Both the position numbers and the translations under genes were made by a program. The notes beneath the pieces are model-generated. The model saw only the letters and a program-made list of their open reading frames with translations, was not told the DNA's origin and ran no database searches. Shown piece by piece: positions 20,719 to 34,164 of a stretch of 38,565 nt of DNA; position 1 is the first letter of the stretch, and the number at the start of each line of letters is the position of its first letter. Location of the stretch: positions 1-38,565 of the forward strand of contig CATMHL010000002.1 in assembly GCA_950068185.1 (NCBI GenBank), read 5' to 3'. Origin of the DNA: an uncultured Pelagibacteraceae bacterium (GTDB taxonomy: Bacteria > Pseudomonadota > Alphaproteobacteria > Pelagibacterales > Pelagibacteraceae).

Positions 20719-21012
20719 TTATATTCCAGTTGCTAAATCAATACTTTGGCCCTTTTTAAGAGTTACAATTGCTTTCTTATAACCCGATTTATATGTTTTT
20801 TTGTTTTTAATTATCTTAGTTTTCCCTTTTAAATTTATCGTATTAATTTTAATTACGTTAACCTTAAATATCTTTTCTATACTTTTTTTAATTGAATTTT
20901 TACTAGCGCCTTTGTGTACTTTAAAAACAACTTTATTAAACTCTGATAAGGCAGTAGATTTTTCGGTAACATTTGGCGAAATTATTGTATCTAAGTAATG
21001 AAATTTGCTCAT
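20719..21012 (-). CDS. rplW: 50S ribosomal protein L23
   Basis: ISPNVTEKSTALSEFNKVVFKVHKGASKNSIKKSIEKIFKVNV. Confidence 0.95.
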   Translation of the reverse strand: MSKFHYLDTIISPNVTEKSTALSEFNKVVFKVHKGASKNSIKKSIEKIFKVNVIKINTINLKGKTKIIKNKKTYKSGYKKAIVTLKKGQSIDLATGI

Positions 21013-21635
21013 TTTGAAAGCCTATCTTGAAACGACTTAATTGATGAAGTCGTAAATACTACATTTTTATATTTTAAGAGATCATATACATTGGTTCCTT
21101 CTTGATCAATAATTTTTAGATCAGGAATATTTCTAGCTGATTTAATTATTTTAGATTTAGAATTTTTATCTGAAATTATAAGAGAGTTACTTAATTTATT
21201 TTTTTCTAAAAATTTATTGAACAATTTGGTTTTTTTTATTTCATATTTAAAATCTTCCACAACAAAAAGTGAATTAACTTTATTTTTTTGAGATAAAACG
21301 TAAAATAATCCAAATTTTCTCACTTTTTTATTTATCTTTTTTATCTTATAAACTGCACCTTTAGGTCCATGCGCAACACCTCCACCAACAAATATAGGAG
21401 CCTTTCTACTACTATGTCTAGCTCTGCCAGTACCTTTTTGGGCATATATTTTTGCAGTTGAACCTTTAATTTCGTTTCGCTGCTTTGTCTTCGCTGTTCT
21501 TGATTTAAAATGACTTAATTGCCAATCTACTAAAGATTGGATTACATACTTATTTGGTGTTAATGAAAAAATCTTATCAGATAGTTCAATATCGTTAGGT
21601 TTTTTTCCATCCATATTAATTACTTTTAGTATCAT
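21009..21635 (-). CDS. rplD: 50S ribosomal protein L4
   Basis: TAKTKQRNEIKGSTAKIYAQKGTGRARHSSRKAPIFVGGGVAHGPK. Confidence 0.97.
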   Translation of the reverse strand: MILKVINMDGKKPNDIELSDKIFSLTPNKYVIQSLVDWQLSHFKSRTAKTKQRNEIKGSTAKIYAQKGTGRARHSSRKAPIFVGGGVAHGPKGAVYKIKKINKKVRKFGLFYVLSQKNKVNSLFVVEDFKYEIKKTKLFNKFLEKNKLSNSLIISDKNSKSKIIKSARNIPDLKIIDQEGTNVYDLLKYKNVVFTTSSIKSFQDRLSK

Positions 21636-21637
21636 AG

Positions 21638-22402
21638 TTATTTCTTTACCTCTTTTTTTTCTACTTTTGTTGTAGAAGATACTTTTTTATCATAAGTTTT
21701 TGTTGTAGCAGCGGAGGTTATGGTTTCAGTTTGTAATTTTGCAATCTTTTCTGCAGTTGTCTTTTTATTAGTTTTTTTTGATTTCTTTTGTATTAAAACT
21801 AATGAATTTTTTGATCCTGGAACAGAACCTTTTATAAAAATAAGATTATTTTCAAGATCTGATTTTATTATTTCAAGATTTTGAATAGTTCTAAATTTAT
21901 CACCCATGTGGCCAGCCATTTTTTTTCCTTTGAAAACTTTCCCGGGATCTTGATTTTGTCCTGTAGATCCCATAGCTCTGTGCGACACTGAAACTCCGTG
22001 AGAAGCTCCAAGACCAGAAAAGTTATGTCTTTTAATAACTCCGGCAAAACCTTTTCCTATAGTTTTTGATGTAACATCTACAAATTTTTGATCTTTAAAA
22101 AGTTCTAAGCCTATTTCGTTACCTTCTTTAAATTCAGAAATGTTATCTACTCTAAATTCTTTTAGAATTTTTTTTGGTTCTGTGGATTTTTTTGCAAAAA
22201 AGCCTTTCATTTGTTTAGTCAATTTTGAGCTTTTAAGTCTACCAAAACCTACTTTGATAGCATCATAACCTCTTTTTTCTTTGGTAATAATGTCTATGAT
22301 TCTTCCTTTTTCAATAGACAAGACTGTGACTGGCACAGATATACCTGAATCAAAAAATTCCCTAGTCATTCCAATTTTTTTTCCGATTAGTCCAATGCTC
22401 AT
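21638..22402 (-). CDS. rplC: 50S ribosomal protein L3 (extended C-terminus)
   Basis: [75 protein letters not shown]. Confidence 0.97.
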   Translation of the reverse strand: MSIGLIGKKIGMTREFFDSGISVPVTVLSIEKGRIIDIITKEKRGYDAIKVGFGRLKSSKLTKQMKGFFAKKSTEPKKILKEFRVDNISEFKEGNEIGLELFKDQKFVDVTSKTIGKGFAGVIKRHNFSGLGASHGVSVSHRAMGSTGQNQDPGKVFKGKKMAGHMGDKFRTIQNLEIIKSDLENNLIFIKGSVPGSKNSLVLIQKKSKKTNKKTTAEKIAKLQTETITSAATTKTYDKKVSSTTKVEKKEVKK

Positions 22403-22410
22403 ATAGTTCT

Positions 22411-22719
22411 TTATAATTTTATTTCTATGTCCACTCCTGAAGCTAGATCTAATTTCATAAGCGCCTCTACAGTTTGTGGTGTTGGTTCTAAAATATCAAT
22501 CAGTCTCTTATGTGTTCTTGTTTCAAATTGTTCTCTGCTTTTTTTATCAATATGTGGTGATCTTAATACCGTAAAAACTTCTTTTTTTGTCGGTAAAGGA
22601 ATTGGCCCCCTAACTTGGGCTCCGGTTCTTTTGGCAGTATTAACTATCTCGATAGTCGATAAGTCTAGAATCTTATTATCGTACGCTCTCAAATGTATTC
22701 TTATGTTTTGTTTATCCAT
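22411..22719 (-). CDS. rpsJ: 30S ribosomal protein S10
   Basis: [56 protein letters not shown]. Confidence 0.98.
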   Translation of the reverse strand: MDKQNIRIHLRAYDNKILDLSTIEIVNTAKRTGAQVRGPIPLPTKKEVFTVLRSPHIDKKSREQFETRTHKRLIDILEPTPQTVEALMKLDLASGVDIEIKL

Positions 22720-22723
22720 AAAT

Positions 22724-24799
22724 TTATGCCAGTTTTTTCGTTACTTCGTCTTGAACGTTCTGAGGAACTTTTTCATAGTGACCAAAAAACATTGAATAAG
22801 ATGCTCTTCCTTGAGACATTGATCTAAGATTATTAATGTAACCGAACATGTTAGCTAAAGGTACCATTGCACTAATCACTGTAGCATTACCTCTTTTATC
22901 TGATGTTGAAACTTGACCACGTCTACTATTTAAATCACCAATAACATCTCCCATGTAATTTTCTGGCGTAACCACCTCTATTCTCATTATTGGTTCAAGG
23001 AGTTTAAGAACTGCTTTAGTGCATGCTTCTTTAAAACAATATCTTGATGCAATTTCAAATGCTAAAACACTTGAGTCTACATCATGATGTAAACCATCTA
23101 GAATAGTAACTTTGTAATCTATTAAAGGAAATCCAGCTAATATTCCACTGTCTGCTACACTTTCAATTCCTTTTTCAACTCCTGGAATAAATTCTTTTGG
23201 AATAGATCCACCTTTGACTTTATTTTCAACTTCTCTTCCTTTTCCTGGCGGTAAAGGTTCAACACTCAATTCAACTTTTGCAAACTGTCCTGCTCCACCA
23301 CTTTGTTTTTTGTGTATATATGTATTTTCTACTGATTTTAAAATTGTTTCTCTGTAAGCAACTTGCGGAGCACCAATATTTGCTTCAACTTTGAATTCTC
23401 TTTTCATTCTATCAACAATAATATCTAAGTGTAGTTCACCCATACCTTTTATTATTGTTTGACCAGATTCCTCATCAGACGTTACTCTGAAAGACGGATC
23501 TTCCCTTGCCAATCTTCCTAAAGCTTCTCCCATTTTTTCTTGGTCGCCTTTGGTTTTAGGTTCAACTGCAATTTCAAGAACTGGATCGGGAAATTCCATG
23601 GGTTCTAAAACAATAGGATTATTTTCATCAGATAAAGTGTGTCCTGTTATTGTATATTTAAGACCAGCTAAAGCTACTATATCTCCAGTATTAGCTTCTT
23701 TTACATCTTCTCTACTATTCGCGTGCATTAATAACATTCTGCCAACTCTCTCCTCTTTATCTTTGGTAGTATTATAAATTCCAGTGCCTGATTTTAATGT
23801 GCCTGAATATATTCTTATAAAAGTTAAAGTTCCAACAAAAGGATCGGTTGCAACTTTAAAAGCTAATGCTGAAAAAGATTCATTATCATTAAATTTTCTT
23901 TCAATCTCATCTTTGGAATCTGGTTTAGTTCCTTTAATTAATCCAATATCAATTGGGCTTGGCAAAAAATCCACAACTGCATCTAATAATGGTTGAACCC
24001 CTTTATTTTTAAATGCTGCTCCAGTGAATATCGGCACAAAATCAAATTTTAAACATCCTTTTCTAACACAAGATATTAAATCAGTTTCTGATATTTCTTT
24101 TCCATTTAAATAATCATCCATCAGTTTTTCATCTTGTTCTACAGCCGTTTCCATTAATTCTTTTCTATATTTTTTAGCTTGTTCTTGTAGCTCATTTGGT
24201 ATCTCTACATATTCATATTCAGCACCTAGCTTTTCTTCTTTCCATAAAACTGCCTTCATTTTAATTAAATCAACTATGCCCTTAAAAGAAGCTTCTATAC
24301 CAACTGGTAACTGCATTACCAAAGGTTTTACTCCAAGTCGGTCTTTAATCATGTCAACACACATAAAAAAATCTGCACCAGTTCTATCCAATTTATTTAC
24401 AAAACAAATTCGTGGAACTTTATATTTATCTGCTTGTCTCCAAACTGTTTCTGACTGAGGTTCTACTCCAGCAACACTATCAAATACAGCAACAGCACCA
24501 TCTAAAACCTTTAAAGATCTTTCTACTTCAATAGTAAAATCAACATGACCCGGTGTATCAATAATATTAATTCTATGTTCCCGCCAAAAACATGTAGTTG
24601 CAGCTGACGTAATTGTAATACCTCGTTCTTGTTCCTGTTCCATCCAATCCATTATTGCTGCTCCATCATGGACCTCACCTATCTTATGACTCTTTCCTGT
24701 ATAATATAATATTCTTTCAGTAGTCGTTGTTTTTCCTGCATCAATGTGTGCCATGATCCCAATATTTCTATATTTTTCTAAATTGTGTGTTCTAGGCAT
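22724..24799 (-). CDS. fusA: Elongation factor G
   Basis: [54 protein letters not shown] at 24797-24799 preferred over the upstream GTG at 24808. Confidence 0.98.
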   Translation of the reverse strand: MPRTHNLEKYRNIGIMAHIDAGKTTTTERILYYTGKSHKIGEVHDGAAIMDWMEQEQERGITITSAATTCFWREHRINIIDTPGHVDFTIEVERSLKVLDGAVAVFDSVAGVEPQSETVWRQADKYKVPRICFVNKLDRTGADFFMCVDMIKDRLGVKPLVMQLPVGIEASFKGIVDLIKMKAVLWKEEKLGAEYEYVEIPNELQEQAKKYRKELMETAVEQDEKLMDDYLNGKEISETDLISCVRKGCLKFDFVPIFTGAAFKNKGVQPLLDAVVDFLPSPIDIGLIKGTKPDSKDEIERKFNDNESFSALAFKVATDPFVGTLTFIRIYSGTLKSGTGIYNTTKDKEERVGRMLLMHANSREDVKEANTGDIVALAGLKYTITGHTLSDENNPIVLEPMEFPDPVLEIAVEPKTKGDQEKMGEALGRLAREDPSFRVTSDEESGQTIIKGMGELHLDIIVDRMKREFKVEANIGAPQVAYRETILKSVENTYIHKKQSGGAGQFAKVELSVEPLPPGKGREVENKVKGGSIPKEFIPGVEKGIESVADSGILAGFPLIDYKVTILDGLHHDVDSSVLAFEIASRYCFKEACTKAVLKLLEPIMRIEVVTPENYMGDVIGDLNSRRGQVSTSDKRGNATVISAMVPLANMFGYINNLRSMSQGRASYSMFFGHYEKVPQNVQDEVTKKLA

Positions 24800-24801
24800 C
24801 G

Positions 24802-25272
24802 TTACCACCTGTAATGTGCAAAAGCTTTATTTGACTCCGCCATCCTGTGTGTATTTTCTCGTTTTTTCATAGCTGCTCCTTTTTTTTGTGAAGCATCCAT
24901 AAGTTCACTAAATAATTTATCAGACATCGATTTATTTTTTCTTTTTCTCGTAGCTTCTAAAAGCCAACGCAAGGCTAAAGTTTGAGATCTTTTTGCCTTC
25001 ACCTCCTGTGGAACTTGATATGTTGCTCCACCAACTCTTCTAGATCTTACTTCAAGATTTGGACGAATATTGGCTATTGCTTCATTAAAAATTTTTATTG
25101 GATCATCTTTGGTTTTATTTCTTATTTTTTCCAGAGCATCATAAATTATCTTTTCAGATGTTGTCTTTTTTCCGTCATACATGACAAAATTGATAAACTT
25201 CGCTAAAACTAATGAACTGTATTTAGTGTCAGGATAAAAAATTCGTTTTGGTGCTTGTTTTTTTCTAGACAT
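24802..25272 (-). CDS. rpsG: 30S ribosomal protein S7
   Basis: [47 protein letters not shown]. Confidence 0.98.
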   Translation of the reverse strand: MSRKKQAPKRIFYPDTKYSSLVLAKFINFVMYDGKKTTSEKIIYDALEKIRNKTKDDPIKIFNEAIANIRPNLEVRSRRVGGATYQVPQEVKAKRSQTLALRWLLEATRKRKNKSMSDKLFSELMDASQKKGAAMKKRENTHRMAESNKAFAHYRW

Positions 25273-25276
25273 AAAA

Positions 25277-25648
25277 TTATTTTGGTTTTTTAGCGCCGTA
25301 TTTAGATCTTTGTTGTTTTCTCGATGTAACTCCTTGAGTATCTAAATTACCTCTCAGTATATGATAGCGCACTCCTGGTAAATCTTTCACCCGTCCACCT
25401 CTTATTAAAACAACGGAGTGCTCCTGCAAATTGTGTCCTTCTCCAGGTATATAACAGGTAACTTCCTGACCGTTTGATAATCTGACTCTAGCCACCTTTC
25501 TAAGAGCAGAATTTGGTTTTTTTGGTGTGGTCGTATATACCTTTGTACAAACACCTCTTTTTTGCGGTGATCTATCTAGGGCAGGAACCTTACTTCTATA
25601 CTTAGGTTTTATCCTGGGTCTTTTAATCAACTGATTAATAGTCGGCAT
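25277..25648 (-). CDS. rpsL: 30S ribosomal protein S12
   Basis: [65 protein letters not shown]. Confidence 0.99.
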   Translation of the reverse strand: MPTINQLIKRPRIKPKYRSKVPALDRSPQKRGVCTKVYTTTPKKPNSALRKVARVRLSNGQEVTCYIPGEGHNLQEHSVVLIRGGRVKDLPGVRYHILRGNLDTQGVTSRKQQRSKYGAKKPK

Positions 25649-25763
25649 AATTTAACTCTTATATTTATGTTTGGAAAAGATACTACTATCTGAATTATTT
25701 CAGACAAATTTAGTTAGCGTTTAAGGCAAATAAAACCCCACTTCCAACCATCAAAATTGCGCT

Positions 25764-25792
25764 AAACTACTAACTGACATATTAAAAGTCAA
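25764..25792 (-). promoter_or_regulatory. Predicted promoter of the rpsL-rpsG-fusA-S10/spc/alpha cluster
   Basis: Minus strand -35 TTGACT (25787-25792), 17-nt spacer, weak -10 TAGTTT (25764-25769); about 110 nt upstream of the rpsL ATG. Confidence 0.5.
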
Positions 25793-25830
25793 CACTCAAT
25801 TATTTAACTTTGTCTTATAATTAAAAGGTT

Positions 25831-28800
25831 TTAAGTGATTGGAATTTGTTTTTCCTTAGATTCCTCGGAAGATTGTTTAGTTAATAAGGAATCTCTCTCG
25901 TCAGCTACTTTTTGCCACTTCATTTTTGTAGCTCCTGTGCCCGCTGGTATTAGACGACCAACAATAACATTTTCTTTTAATCCTAAGAGTTTATCAACTT
26001 TTCCTTTTATTGCTGCATCGGTAAGAACTCTTGTAGTTTCCTGAAATGAAGCAGCGGATATAAATGAATTTGTTTGTAGTGAAGCTTTTGTAATTCCTAA
26101 TAGTATTCTTTCTGCTAAGGCAGGTTTTTTTCCTTCTTTCTTTAAGATTTCATTTTCACGATCAAATTCATTCTTATCAATTATTTCACTCGGTAAGTAT
26201 TTGGAATCTCCTGATGATTTAATTTCCACCTTTTTTAACATTTGTCTCAATATAGTTTCGATATGTTTATCATTTATTACAACCCCTTGAAGACGATATA
26301 CTTCTTGAACTTCATTAACGAAGTACTCTGTTAAATATTTTATACCTAAAATTCTTAAAATATCATGTGGCGCCGGACTACCATCTAAAAGATACTCTCC
26401 TTTTTTTATTTTTTCACCCTGATTAAAATTTATATGTTTTCCTTTGGGAATTAAATAAGATGATGATGTACCATCTACTTTTACAATAGAAACTTTTTGT
26501 TTTCCTCTAAGTTCTTTTCCAAATTCAATTGAACCATCGTTTTCAGCAATAATTGCACTATCTTTAGGTCTTCTTGCCTCAAATAATTCAGCGACTCTAG
26601 GCAAACCGCCTGTAATATCTCTAGTTTTAGAAGTTTCTTTTGGCAACCTTGCTAAAACATCACCAGCATAAACTTTTTGACCATCATTTACTGAAAGAAT
26701 TGAGTCGGGAACTAAATAATATCTTGCTTCATTATCGTCGGCTTTTTTAACGACATTTCCTTTTTCATCTCTTAGTGTAATTCTTGGTTTCAATTCAGTA
26801 TTTTTAGATTGAGATCTCCAATCTAAAACTGATTTAGAAGATATTCCTGTCGCGTCATCCATTATTTCAGCTAACGAAACTCCATCTACTAAATCCATAT
26901 AACTTGCTACTCCGCTTTTTTCCGCAATAACTGGTAGTGTATAAGGATCCCACTCACATATTTTCTTACCTTTTTTAACATCTTCGTCATTATCACAATA
27001 AAGTTTAGCTCCGTAAGGTATCTTATAAATAGCAAGTTGACGTCCATTTTGATCCTCTATGGACACTTGAGTATTCCTACCCATAATAATTTTATTTTTT
27101 TTAGAATCTTCAATAATGTTTCTGTTTGTAATCTTAATTTTACCCGATGAATGAGCAACTACTTGTGACTCCTCTTTAACTTGTGCGGTACCCCCCACGT
27201 GAAAAGTTCTCATAGTTAATTGCGTTCCTGGTTCACCAATAGATTGTGCTGCGATCATTCCAATCGCTTCTCCTTCAGCAACTATTTTTCCACGTGACAA
27301 ATCTCTTCCATATGATTCAGCACAAACACCTTTTTTCGAACCACATGTTATCACAGAGTAAACATTTACTGATTTTACACCAGCAGCTTCAATTTTTTCA
27401 CACGCTTCTTCATCCATGATTTCCTTCTTTTTTAAAACTATCTCTCCTGTGATTGGGTTTTTAACATTATCAAATGCTGTTCTTCCAAGTATCCTATCAG
27501 ATAAACTTACAATTATATTTCCACCTTCAATAATTTCAGACATTGTTAAACTATCTTTTGTTTTACAATCGCATTGAGTTTTGGTAATCGATATATCCTG
27601 GGCAACATCACAAAGTCTTCTTGTTAAATATCCAGAATTTGCCGTTTTCAGAGCGGTATCAGCTAAACCTTTTCGAGCACCATGAGTAGAATTGAAATAT
27701 TCTAAAGCTGTTAGCCCTTCTTTAAAATTCGCCGTTATTGGTGTCTCGATAATTTCACCTGATGGTTTGGCAATTAATCCTCTCATGCCTGCTAATTGTT
27801 TCATTTGTGCAGCAGAACCTCTTGCGCCAGAGTTTGCCATCATAAAAACTGAATTTGTTTCAATTCTATCATTTGGCATTATTTTTGTTGCTGATGAAAT
27901 CTCCTTCATCATCTCATTAGCTACTAAATCAGTACATTTGGACCAAACATCAACAACTTTATTATATTTTTCTCCCCTTGTTATCAATCCTTCTGAGTAT
28001 TGGCTTTCGTAATTCTCGATTTGCTTTTTAGCATCGTTAACAACTTTTTCTTTAGTTTTTGGAATAATTAAATCATCTTTTCCGAAAGAAATTGCAGCCT
28101 TAAATGCATGTTTAAAACCTAAGGCTTTTATTTTGTCACAAAAAATTACGGTTTCCTTTGGTCCACAATAACGATAAATGAGCTCAATTATTTCTGAGAC
28201 ATGTTTTTTAGACAAAAGTTTATCAATTAAAGCAAATTTAATCTTATGATGTTTTGGTAGAATGCTGGATAAAATAAATCTACCTGCTGTGCTTCTGTAT
28301 TTTTCTAAGATTCTATTCCCTTTTTCATCGACTGTCTCGTATCTACAAATTATATTTGAATGTAAGCTAATGCTTTTTGCCTCTATAGCCTGTTCTATCT
28401 CTGTAATATTTGTAAAATATCCTTTTGACTTATTATCTTTAGTATTTTTTTCTACAGATTGAGATAAGTAGTAGATTCCCAATACCATGTCTTGACTTGG
28501 AACAATAATAGGTTTTCCATTAGATGGACTTAATATGTTATTTGTTGACATCATCAACACCCTAGCTTCTAATTGTGCTTCTATACTTAAAGGAATATGA
28601 ACAGCCATTTGATCTCCATCAAAATCAGCATTAAAAGCTGCACATACTAAAGGGTGTAATTCTATTGCTTTTCCTTCGATTAATTTAGCTTCAAAAGCTT
28701 GGATGCCCAGTCTATGTAAAGTGGGTGCCCTATTAAGTAGAACCGGATGTTCTCTTATAATAGTTTCTAGTGCATCCCAAACTTCTGGTTTTTCTTTTTC

Positions 28801-30012
28801 AACCAGTTTCTTTGCTTGTTTTATTGTTGTTGCTAAACCAAGTTTATCTAATCTTGCGTATAAAAAAGGTTTAAATAATTCAACAGCCATTTTTTTAGGA
28901 AGTCCACACTGATGAAGTTTTAATTCAGGACCAGCTACAATTACCGATCTACCGGAATAATCCACTCTTTTACCTAATAAATTTTGTCTAAATCTTCCTT
29001 GTTTTCCTTTTAACATTTCAGCTAATGATTTTAGAGGACGTTTACCTGTGCCAGTTATGACCCTACCTCTTCTTCCATTATCAAATAATGCATCAACGGA
29101 TTCTTGCAACATTCTTTTTTCATTCCTTACAATTATATCTGGCGCTTTTAAATCAATTAATCTTTTCAATCTATTATTTCTATTAATTACCCTTCTATAT
29201 AAATCATTTAAATCAGAAGTAGCAAACCTTCCACCATCTAGAGGTACTAATGGTCTAAGTTCTGGAGGAATAACAGGAATACATGTTAAAATCATCCATT
29301 CAGGTTTATTTCCTGATTGAATAAATGATTCCATTAATTTTAATCTTTTAATAGTTTTTTCTTCTGTAACTTTTGATTTAATTCCTTTTAATAATAATTT
29401 TAATTTATCTCTCTCAGCTTTTAGATCTAAATTTATTAATATTTTTCTTATAGCTTCAGCTCCAATACTTACTTCAAATGAGCCCTCTTCGTATTGTTCT
29501 TGAATCTTGATATATTCTTCTTCGGAAAGAAGCTGATTTTTTTTAAGTTTAGTAAGACCGGGTTCTATAACCAAAAAACTCTCAAAATATAAAACTTTCT
29601 CAACATCCTTAAGTTTCATATCAACAGCAGCCGCGATTCTACTTGGAAGAGATTTCAAAAACCAAATGTGAGCAACTGGAGATGCTAGTTCTATGTGGCC
29701 CATTCTATCTCTTCTTACATTGGATTTAGTAATTTCAACTCCACATTTTTCACATATAATGCCTCTAAATTTCATTCTTTTATATTTTCCACACAAGCAT
29801 TCATAATCCTTTATAGGACCAAAAATCCTTGCACAAAAAAGTCCATCTTTTTCTGGCTTGAAAGTTCTATAATTTATTGTTTCTGGTTTTTTAATTTCAC
29901 CAAATGACCAGGATTTAATTTTATCTGAACTGGCCAATGAAATTCTTATTTTACTAAAACTTGGTGCAGCAATAGTTTCTGACTTAAATAATTTAGTTAT
30001 ACCTTTATCCAT
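25831..30012 (-). CDS. rpoC: DNA-directed RNA polymerase subunit beta'
   Basis: 1393 aa; [56 protein letters not shown]. Confidence 0.99.
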   Translation of the reverse strand: MDKGITKLFKSETIAAPSFSKIRISLASSDKIKSWSFGEIKKPETINYRTFKPEKDGLFCARIFGPIKDYECLCGKYKRMKFRGIICEKCGVEITKSNVRRDRMGHIELASPVAHIWFLKSLPSRIAAAVDMKLKDVEKVLYFESFLVIEPGLTKLKKNQLLSEEEYIKIQEQYEEGSFEVSIGAEAIRKILINLDLKAERDKLKLLLKGIKSKVTEEKTIKRLKLMESFIQSGNKPEWMILTCIPVIPPELRPLVPLDGGRFATSDLNDLYRRVINRNNRLKRLIDLKAPDIIVRNEKRMLQESVDALFDNGRRGRVITGTGKRPLKSLAEMLKGKQGRFRQNLLGKRVDYSGRSVIVAGPELKLHQCGLPKKMAVELFKPFLYARLDKLGLATTIKQAKKLVEKEKPEVWDALETIIREHPVLLNRAPTLHRLGIQAFEAKLIEGKAIELHPLVCAAFNADFDGDQMAVHIPLSIEAQLEARVLMMSTNNILSPSNGKPIIVPSQDMVLGIYYLSQSVEKNTKDNKSKGYFTNITEIEQAIEAKSISLHSNIICRYETVDEKGNRILEKYRSTAGRFILSSILPKHHKIKFALIDKLLSKKHVSEIIELIYRYCGPKETVIFCDKIKALGFKHAFKAAISFGKDDLIIPKTKEKVVNDAKKQIENYESQYSEGLITRGEKYNKVVDVWSKCTDLVANEMMKEISSATKIMPNDRIETNSVFMMANSGARGSAAQMKQLAGMRGLIAKPSGEIIETPITANFKEGLTALEYFNSTHGARKGLADTALKTANSGYLTRRLCDVAQDISITKTQCDCKTKDSLTMSEIIEGGNIIVSLSDRILGRTAFDNVKNPITGEIVLKKKEIMDEEACEKIEAAGVKSVNVYSVITCGSKKGVCAESYGRDLSRGKIVAEGEAIGMIAAQSIGEPGTQLTMRTFHVGGTAQVKEESQVVAHSSGKIKITNRNIIEDSKKNKIIMGRNTQVSIEDQNGRQLAIYKIPYGAKLYCDNDEDVKKGKKICEWDPYTLPVIAEKSGVASYMDLVDGVSLAEIMDDATGISSKSVLDWRSQSKNTELKPRITLRDEKGNVVKKADDNEARYYLVPDSILSVNDGQKVYAGDVLARLPKETSKTRDITGGLPRVAELFEARRPKDSAIIAENDGSIEFGKELRGKQKVSIVKVDGTSSSYLIPKGKHINFNQGEKIKKGEYLLDGSPAPHDILRILGIKYLTEYFVNEVQEVYRLQGVVINDKHIETILRQMLKKVEIKSSGDSKYLPSEIIDKNEFDRENEILKKEGKKPALAERILLGITKASLQTNSFISAASFQETTRVLTDAAIKGKVDKLLGLKENVIVGRLIPAGTGATKMKWQKVADERDSLLTKQSSEESKEKQIPIT

Positions 30013-30018
30013 AAATAC

Positions 30019-33000
30019 CTAATTTAATTCAATATTTAAGGCTAGAGATTTAACTTCATTAATTAAAACATTAAAAGATTCTGGAACTCCTGACTCAAAT
30101 TTATCATCACCTTTGACAATAGTCTCATAAACTTTTGTTCGACCCGCTACATCATCAGATTTTACAGTTAAAATCTCTTGTAAAGTATACGATGCTCCAT
30201 AAGCTTCTAATGCCCAAACTTCCATCTCTCCAAATCTTTGGCCACCAAGTTGAGCCTTTCCTCCTAGAGGTTGTTGTGTCACTAAGCTGTAAGGTCCTGT
30301 AGATCTAGCGTGAATTTTATCCTCTACTAAATGGTGAAGTTTGAGCATATAGATGATTCCAACAGTTACCTTTCTGTCAAATTGCTCACCTGTACGGCCA
30401 TCCCATAAAGTAGTTTGTCCAGACGAGGGCAATTCAGCCAATTTCAATAATTCAGTTACATCTTCAACGGATGCACCATCAAAAACAGGTGTAGATACAG
30501 GTATCCCTGGTAATAAATTTACAATTAAATCATCAAATTCTTTATCCTTTAAAGGTTTAATCTTTTTTTCGTAAATATTGTCACCATAAACTTTCTTAAG
30601 AATGTTATGAATTAGTTCATCTCTCTTTCTTATATTATTATGTTGTTTTATTATTTGGTTAATTTTTTCACCCAATTCAGCACAAGCCCAGCCTAAGTGT
30701 GTTTCTAAAATTTGACCTACATTCATTCTACTAGGTACGCCTAATGGATTCAGAACTACATCTACTGGTTTTCCATTTTTCATATAAGGCATATCTTCAA
30801 CTGGTACAATTTTGCTTATAACACCCTTGTTGCCATGTCTTCCTGCCATCTTATCTCCTGGTTTTAAACTTCTTTTAACAGCCACAAAAACTTTTACCAT
30901 TTTTAAAACATTGGGCAAAAGATCATCTCCTTGTTGAATTTTTTCAACTTTATCTTCAAATCTATCTTTTATATCTTTTTTAACATTTGTATATTGTTCT
31001 TTAAGAATTTTAAGATCATCATTTGTTTTTTGATCAACAAACTGTAATTTCCAAAAGTCATTCAAATTTGCATCATCTAAATTTTTTGGAGTTAATTTAG
31101 TTAGATCTTTAAGTTTTTTAATATCATCGCTTAATTTTTTACTCTTAATCATTTCTTGAACTCTAATTTTAATATTCCTTTCAAGAATTTCTTCCTCTGC
31201 TAACTTATCTTCTTGAACAGATTCTATTTCAGATCTTTCTATAGCTGTTGATCTTTCGTCTTTTTCAATCCCATGTCTGTTAAAAACTCTAACATCAATA
31301 ACTGTTCCGTTACTACCTGGTGGCATTTTTAGTGAAGAATCTCTTACATCGGTGGCTTTTTCACCAAAAATTGATCTAAGTAATTTTTCCTCTGGATTAG
31401 ATATGCTGTCTCCTTTAGGAGTAACCTTACCAACTAATATATCTGCCGATTTAACTTCTGCTCCTATATATACTATGCCTGATTCATCTAAATTTCTTAA
31501 AGATTCCTCGCTAATGTTAGGTATATCTCTTGTTATTTCTTCAGTTCCTAATTTTGTATCTCTGGTCATTAATTCATATTCTTCTATATGAATTGAAGTA
31601 AAAACATCATCTGTCACACATCTCTCGGAAATTAAAATTGAATCTTCAAAGTTATAACCAAGCCAAGGCATAAATGCTACTGTAATATTCCTACCTAAAG
31701 CCAACTCACCTAATTTTGTTGCAGGACCATCAGCAATAATATCTCCTTTTTTAATTACGTCTCCAACTTTTACTAAAGGTTTTTGATTTATGGTAGTATT
31801 CTGATTTGATTTTTGAAATTTTAATAAATTATAAATATTTACCCCTGATTTAGAAAGATCTTTTTCAAATGCTTTAACAACTATTCTCTTACCATCAATT
31901 TTATCAACAACACCATCCTTTCTAGCTATAATTGTCACTCCAGAATCAAGTGCAACGTCCCTTTCAATTCCAGTTCCAACCAATGGTGATTCGGGTTTTA
32001 TTAATGGAACGGCCTGTCTCATCATATTTGATCCCATTAAAGCTCTATTAGCATCATCATTTTCTAAAAATGGTATCAATGAAGATGCAACTGACACTAA
32101 TTGTTTTGGCGAAACGTCTACATAATCAACTGAATCTGGTTTTGATAAAATAAAATTAAGTGATTTTCTACATGCTACTAATTCATCTGTGATACGGCCA
32201 TCTTTATCAATCTGTATATTAGCTTGTGCTATCGTAAATTTTTCTTCTTCTATTGCGGATAAATATTCTATTTTATCAGTAACTATACCTTTTATAAATT
32301 TTCTATATGGACTTTCTAGAAATCCATATTTGTTCACTCGAGAAAATGTTGCTAAGCTACTGATTAATCCAATATTTGGACCTTCTGGTGTTTCTATTGG
32401 ACATATTCGTCCATAGTGTGTTGGATGTACATCTCGCACTTCGAAACCGGCCCTTTCTCTGGTAAGACCACCGGGGCCTAAAGCAGAAACTCTTCTTTTA
32501 TGTGTTATCTCTGCTAATGGATTGGTCTGATCCATAAATTGTGATAACTGGGACGTTGCAAAAAAATCTTTGAGAGCTGCAGTAATTGGTCTGGGATTTA
32601 TTAAATCCTGGGGCATAGCTGATTCTATTTCTACAAGTATTGACATTTTTTCTTTTATAGCTCTTTCCATTCTTAAAACACCAATTCTAAATTGATTTTC
32701 AACGAGTTCACCCACCGATCTAACTCTACGATTTCCCAAATGATCTATATCATCAACTTCTCCCTTGCCGTCTTTTAGATCAAGCATATGTTTAATTATT
32801 GCAATAATATCATCATTACGTAAAATCGTTATATCGTCATTACATTTTAACTGTAGTTTATTATTTAATTTAACCCTACCAACGTCGGAAAGATCATAAC
32901 GCTCAGACGTGAAAAATAATTTATTAAAAATTTCATTTGCAACTTCAAAAGATGGAGGCTCCCCTGGTCTTAAAACTCTATAAATATCATTTATTGCTTC

Positions 33001-34113
33001 CATTTTTGAATCATTCTTATCTATATTTAATGTATCTATCAAATATGAACCTTTTGTAATTGGGTCAACATCAGCAATCTCAAGTGTAGAAATATTATAT
33101 TCTGAAATATTATTTAAATTCTCTTGATCTATTGCTGAGCCTGATTTTAGAAAGATTTCATTATTTATTGGATTTGATATATTATTCTTAATATATTTTC
33201 CTAAAAAATAATCAGATGTAAATAAAACATTTTTTAATCCTTCATCAAATAATTTTTTTGCAATAGCAAAATTTATCTTTGATCCCTTTTTTAATATTCT
33301 TTTATCATTATTCGTATCAACTAAATCGGTTCTTAGTTTAACTGGACGTTTATATTCATTAGGATTGAATTTTGTTTTCCACTTTTTTTTTTCTTTGTCG
33401 AAAATAAAAATTTTAAAATCATAAAATAAATCTAGTATTTCACTTCTCTTATACCCCAAAGCATATAGCAAAGTTGTAATGGGTAGTTTTCTTTTTCTAT
33501 CGATTCTAAAATATAAAAGATCTTTAGCATCATATTCAAAATCTAGCCAAGAACCTCTATTTGGTATTATTCTACAATTAAAAAGAAACTTACCACTTGC
33601 GTGCGTTTTACCTTTATCATGATCGAAAAAAACTCCTGGGCTTCTATGCATTTGGTTAACCACAACTCTTTCAACACCATTAATCACAAAAGTACCACTT
33701 GGAGTCATTAAAGGAATGTCTCCCATATAAACTTCTTGTTCCTTTGCTGACAAAACTTGTTTTGTATTACTTTCAGTATCTATATCATAGACAACTAAAC
33801 GCAATGTAGGTTTTAAAGATGCTGAATAAGTTAAATCTCTTTGGCGGCATTCGTCAACATTGAATTTTGGCTTCTCTAAACGAAAAGAAAGAAACTCCAA
33901 AGTAGCTTTTTCTGATATTTCTTCTATAGGAAAAGTATTTCTAAAAACTCTATGAAGACCCTTTTGTAAATTTATTTCACTTACATTTCCGATATTTAAA
34001 AATTGTTGATAGGATTTCTTTTGGACATCAATTAGATTCGGAATAGACAAAATTTCTTTTAACTTTCCAAAATTCTTTCTTATACTTTTTTTCTCAGTAA
34101 AAGATAAATCCAT
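30019..34113 (-). CDS. rpoB: DNA-directed RNA polymerase subunit beta
   Basis: [68 protein letters not shown]; start set at ATG 34111-34113 (the track's 34119 is a GTG). Confidence 0.98.
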   Translation of the reverse strand: MDLSFTEKKSIRKNFGKLKEILSIPNLIDVQKKSYQQFLNIGNVSEINLQKGLHRVFRNTFPIEEISEKATLEFLSFRLEKPKFNVDECRQRDLTYSASLKPTLRLVVYDIDTESNTKQVLSAKEQEVYMGDIPLMTPSGTFVINGVERVVVNQMHRSPGVFFDHDKGKTHASGKFLFNCRIIPNRGSWLDFEYDAKDLLYFRIDRKRKLPITTLLYALGYKRSEILDLFYDFKIFIFDKEKKKWKTKFNPNEYKRPVKLRTDLVDTNNDKRILKKGSKINFAIAKKLFDEGLKNVLFTSDYFLGKYIKNNISNPINNEIFLKSGSAIDQENLNNISEYNISTLEIADVDPITKGSYLIDTLNIDKNDSKMEAINDIYRVLRPGEPPSFEVANEIFNKLFFTSERYDLSDVGRVKLNNKLQLKCNDDITILRNDDIIAIIKHMLDLKDGKGEVDDIDHLGNRRVRSVGELVENQFRIGVLRMERAIKEKMSILVEIESAMPQDLINPRPITAALKDFFATSQLSQFMDQTNPLAEITHKRRVSALGPGGLTRERAGFEVRDVHPTHYGRICPIETPEGPNIGLISSLATFSRVNKYGFLESPYRKFIKGIVTDKIEYLSAIEEEKFTIAQANIQIDKDGRITDELVACRKSLNFILSKPDSVDYVDVSPKQLVSVASSLIPFLENDDANRALMGSNMMRQAVPLIKPESPLVGTGIERDVALDSGVTIIARKDGVVDKIDGKRIVVKAFEKDLSKSGVNIYNLLKFQKSNQNTTINQKPLVKVGDVIKKGDIIADGPATKLGELALGRNITVAFMPWLGYNFEDSILISERCVTDDVFTSIHIEEYELMTRDTKLGTEEITRDIPNISEESLRNLDESGIVYIGAEVKSADILVGKVTPKGDSISNPEEKLLRSIFGEKATDVRDSSLKMPPGSNGTVIDVRVFNRHGIEKDERSTAIERSEIESVQEDKLAEEEILERNIKIRVQEMIKSKKLSDDIKKLKDLTKLTPKNLDDANLNDFWKLQFVDQKTNDDLKILKEQYTNVKKDIKDRFEDKVEKIQQGDDLLPNVLKMVKVFVAVKRSLKPGDKMAGRHGNKGVISKIVPVEDMPYMKNGKPVDVVLNPLGVPSRMNVGQILETHLGWACAELGEKINQIIKQHNNIRKRDELIHNILKKVYGDNIYEKKIKPLKDKEFDDLIVNLLPGIPVSTPVFDGASVEDVTELLKLAELPSSGQTTLWDGRTGEQFDRKVTVGIIYMLKLHHLVEDKIHARSTGPYSLVTQQPLGGKAQLGGQRFGEMEVWALEAYGASYTLQEILTVKSDDVAGRTKVYETIVKGDDKFESGVPESFNVLINEVKSLALNIELN

Positions 34114-34120
34114 GAACACC

Positions 34121-34140
34121 TTTACATCCTAGGATGTAAA
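34121..34140. promoter_or_regulatory. Perfect 20-bp palindrome in the rplL-rpoB intergenic gap
   Basis: TTTACATCCTAGGATGTAAA equals its own reverse complement; 7 nt upstream of the rpoB ATG. Confidence 0.6.
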
Positions 34141-34164
34141 TAAAAATTTAATATTAAAAAAATA

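Noticed and set aside
22427-22795. 122-aa plus-strand ORF opposite rpsJ
   Set aside because: Antisense shadow ORF over a confident S10 gene.
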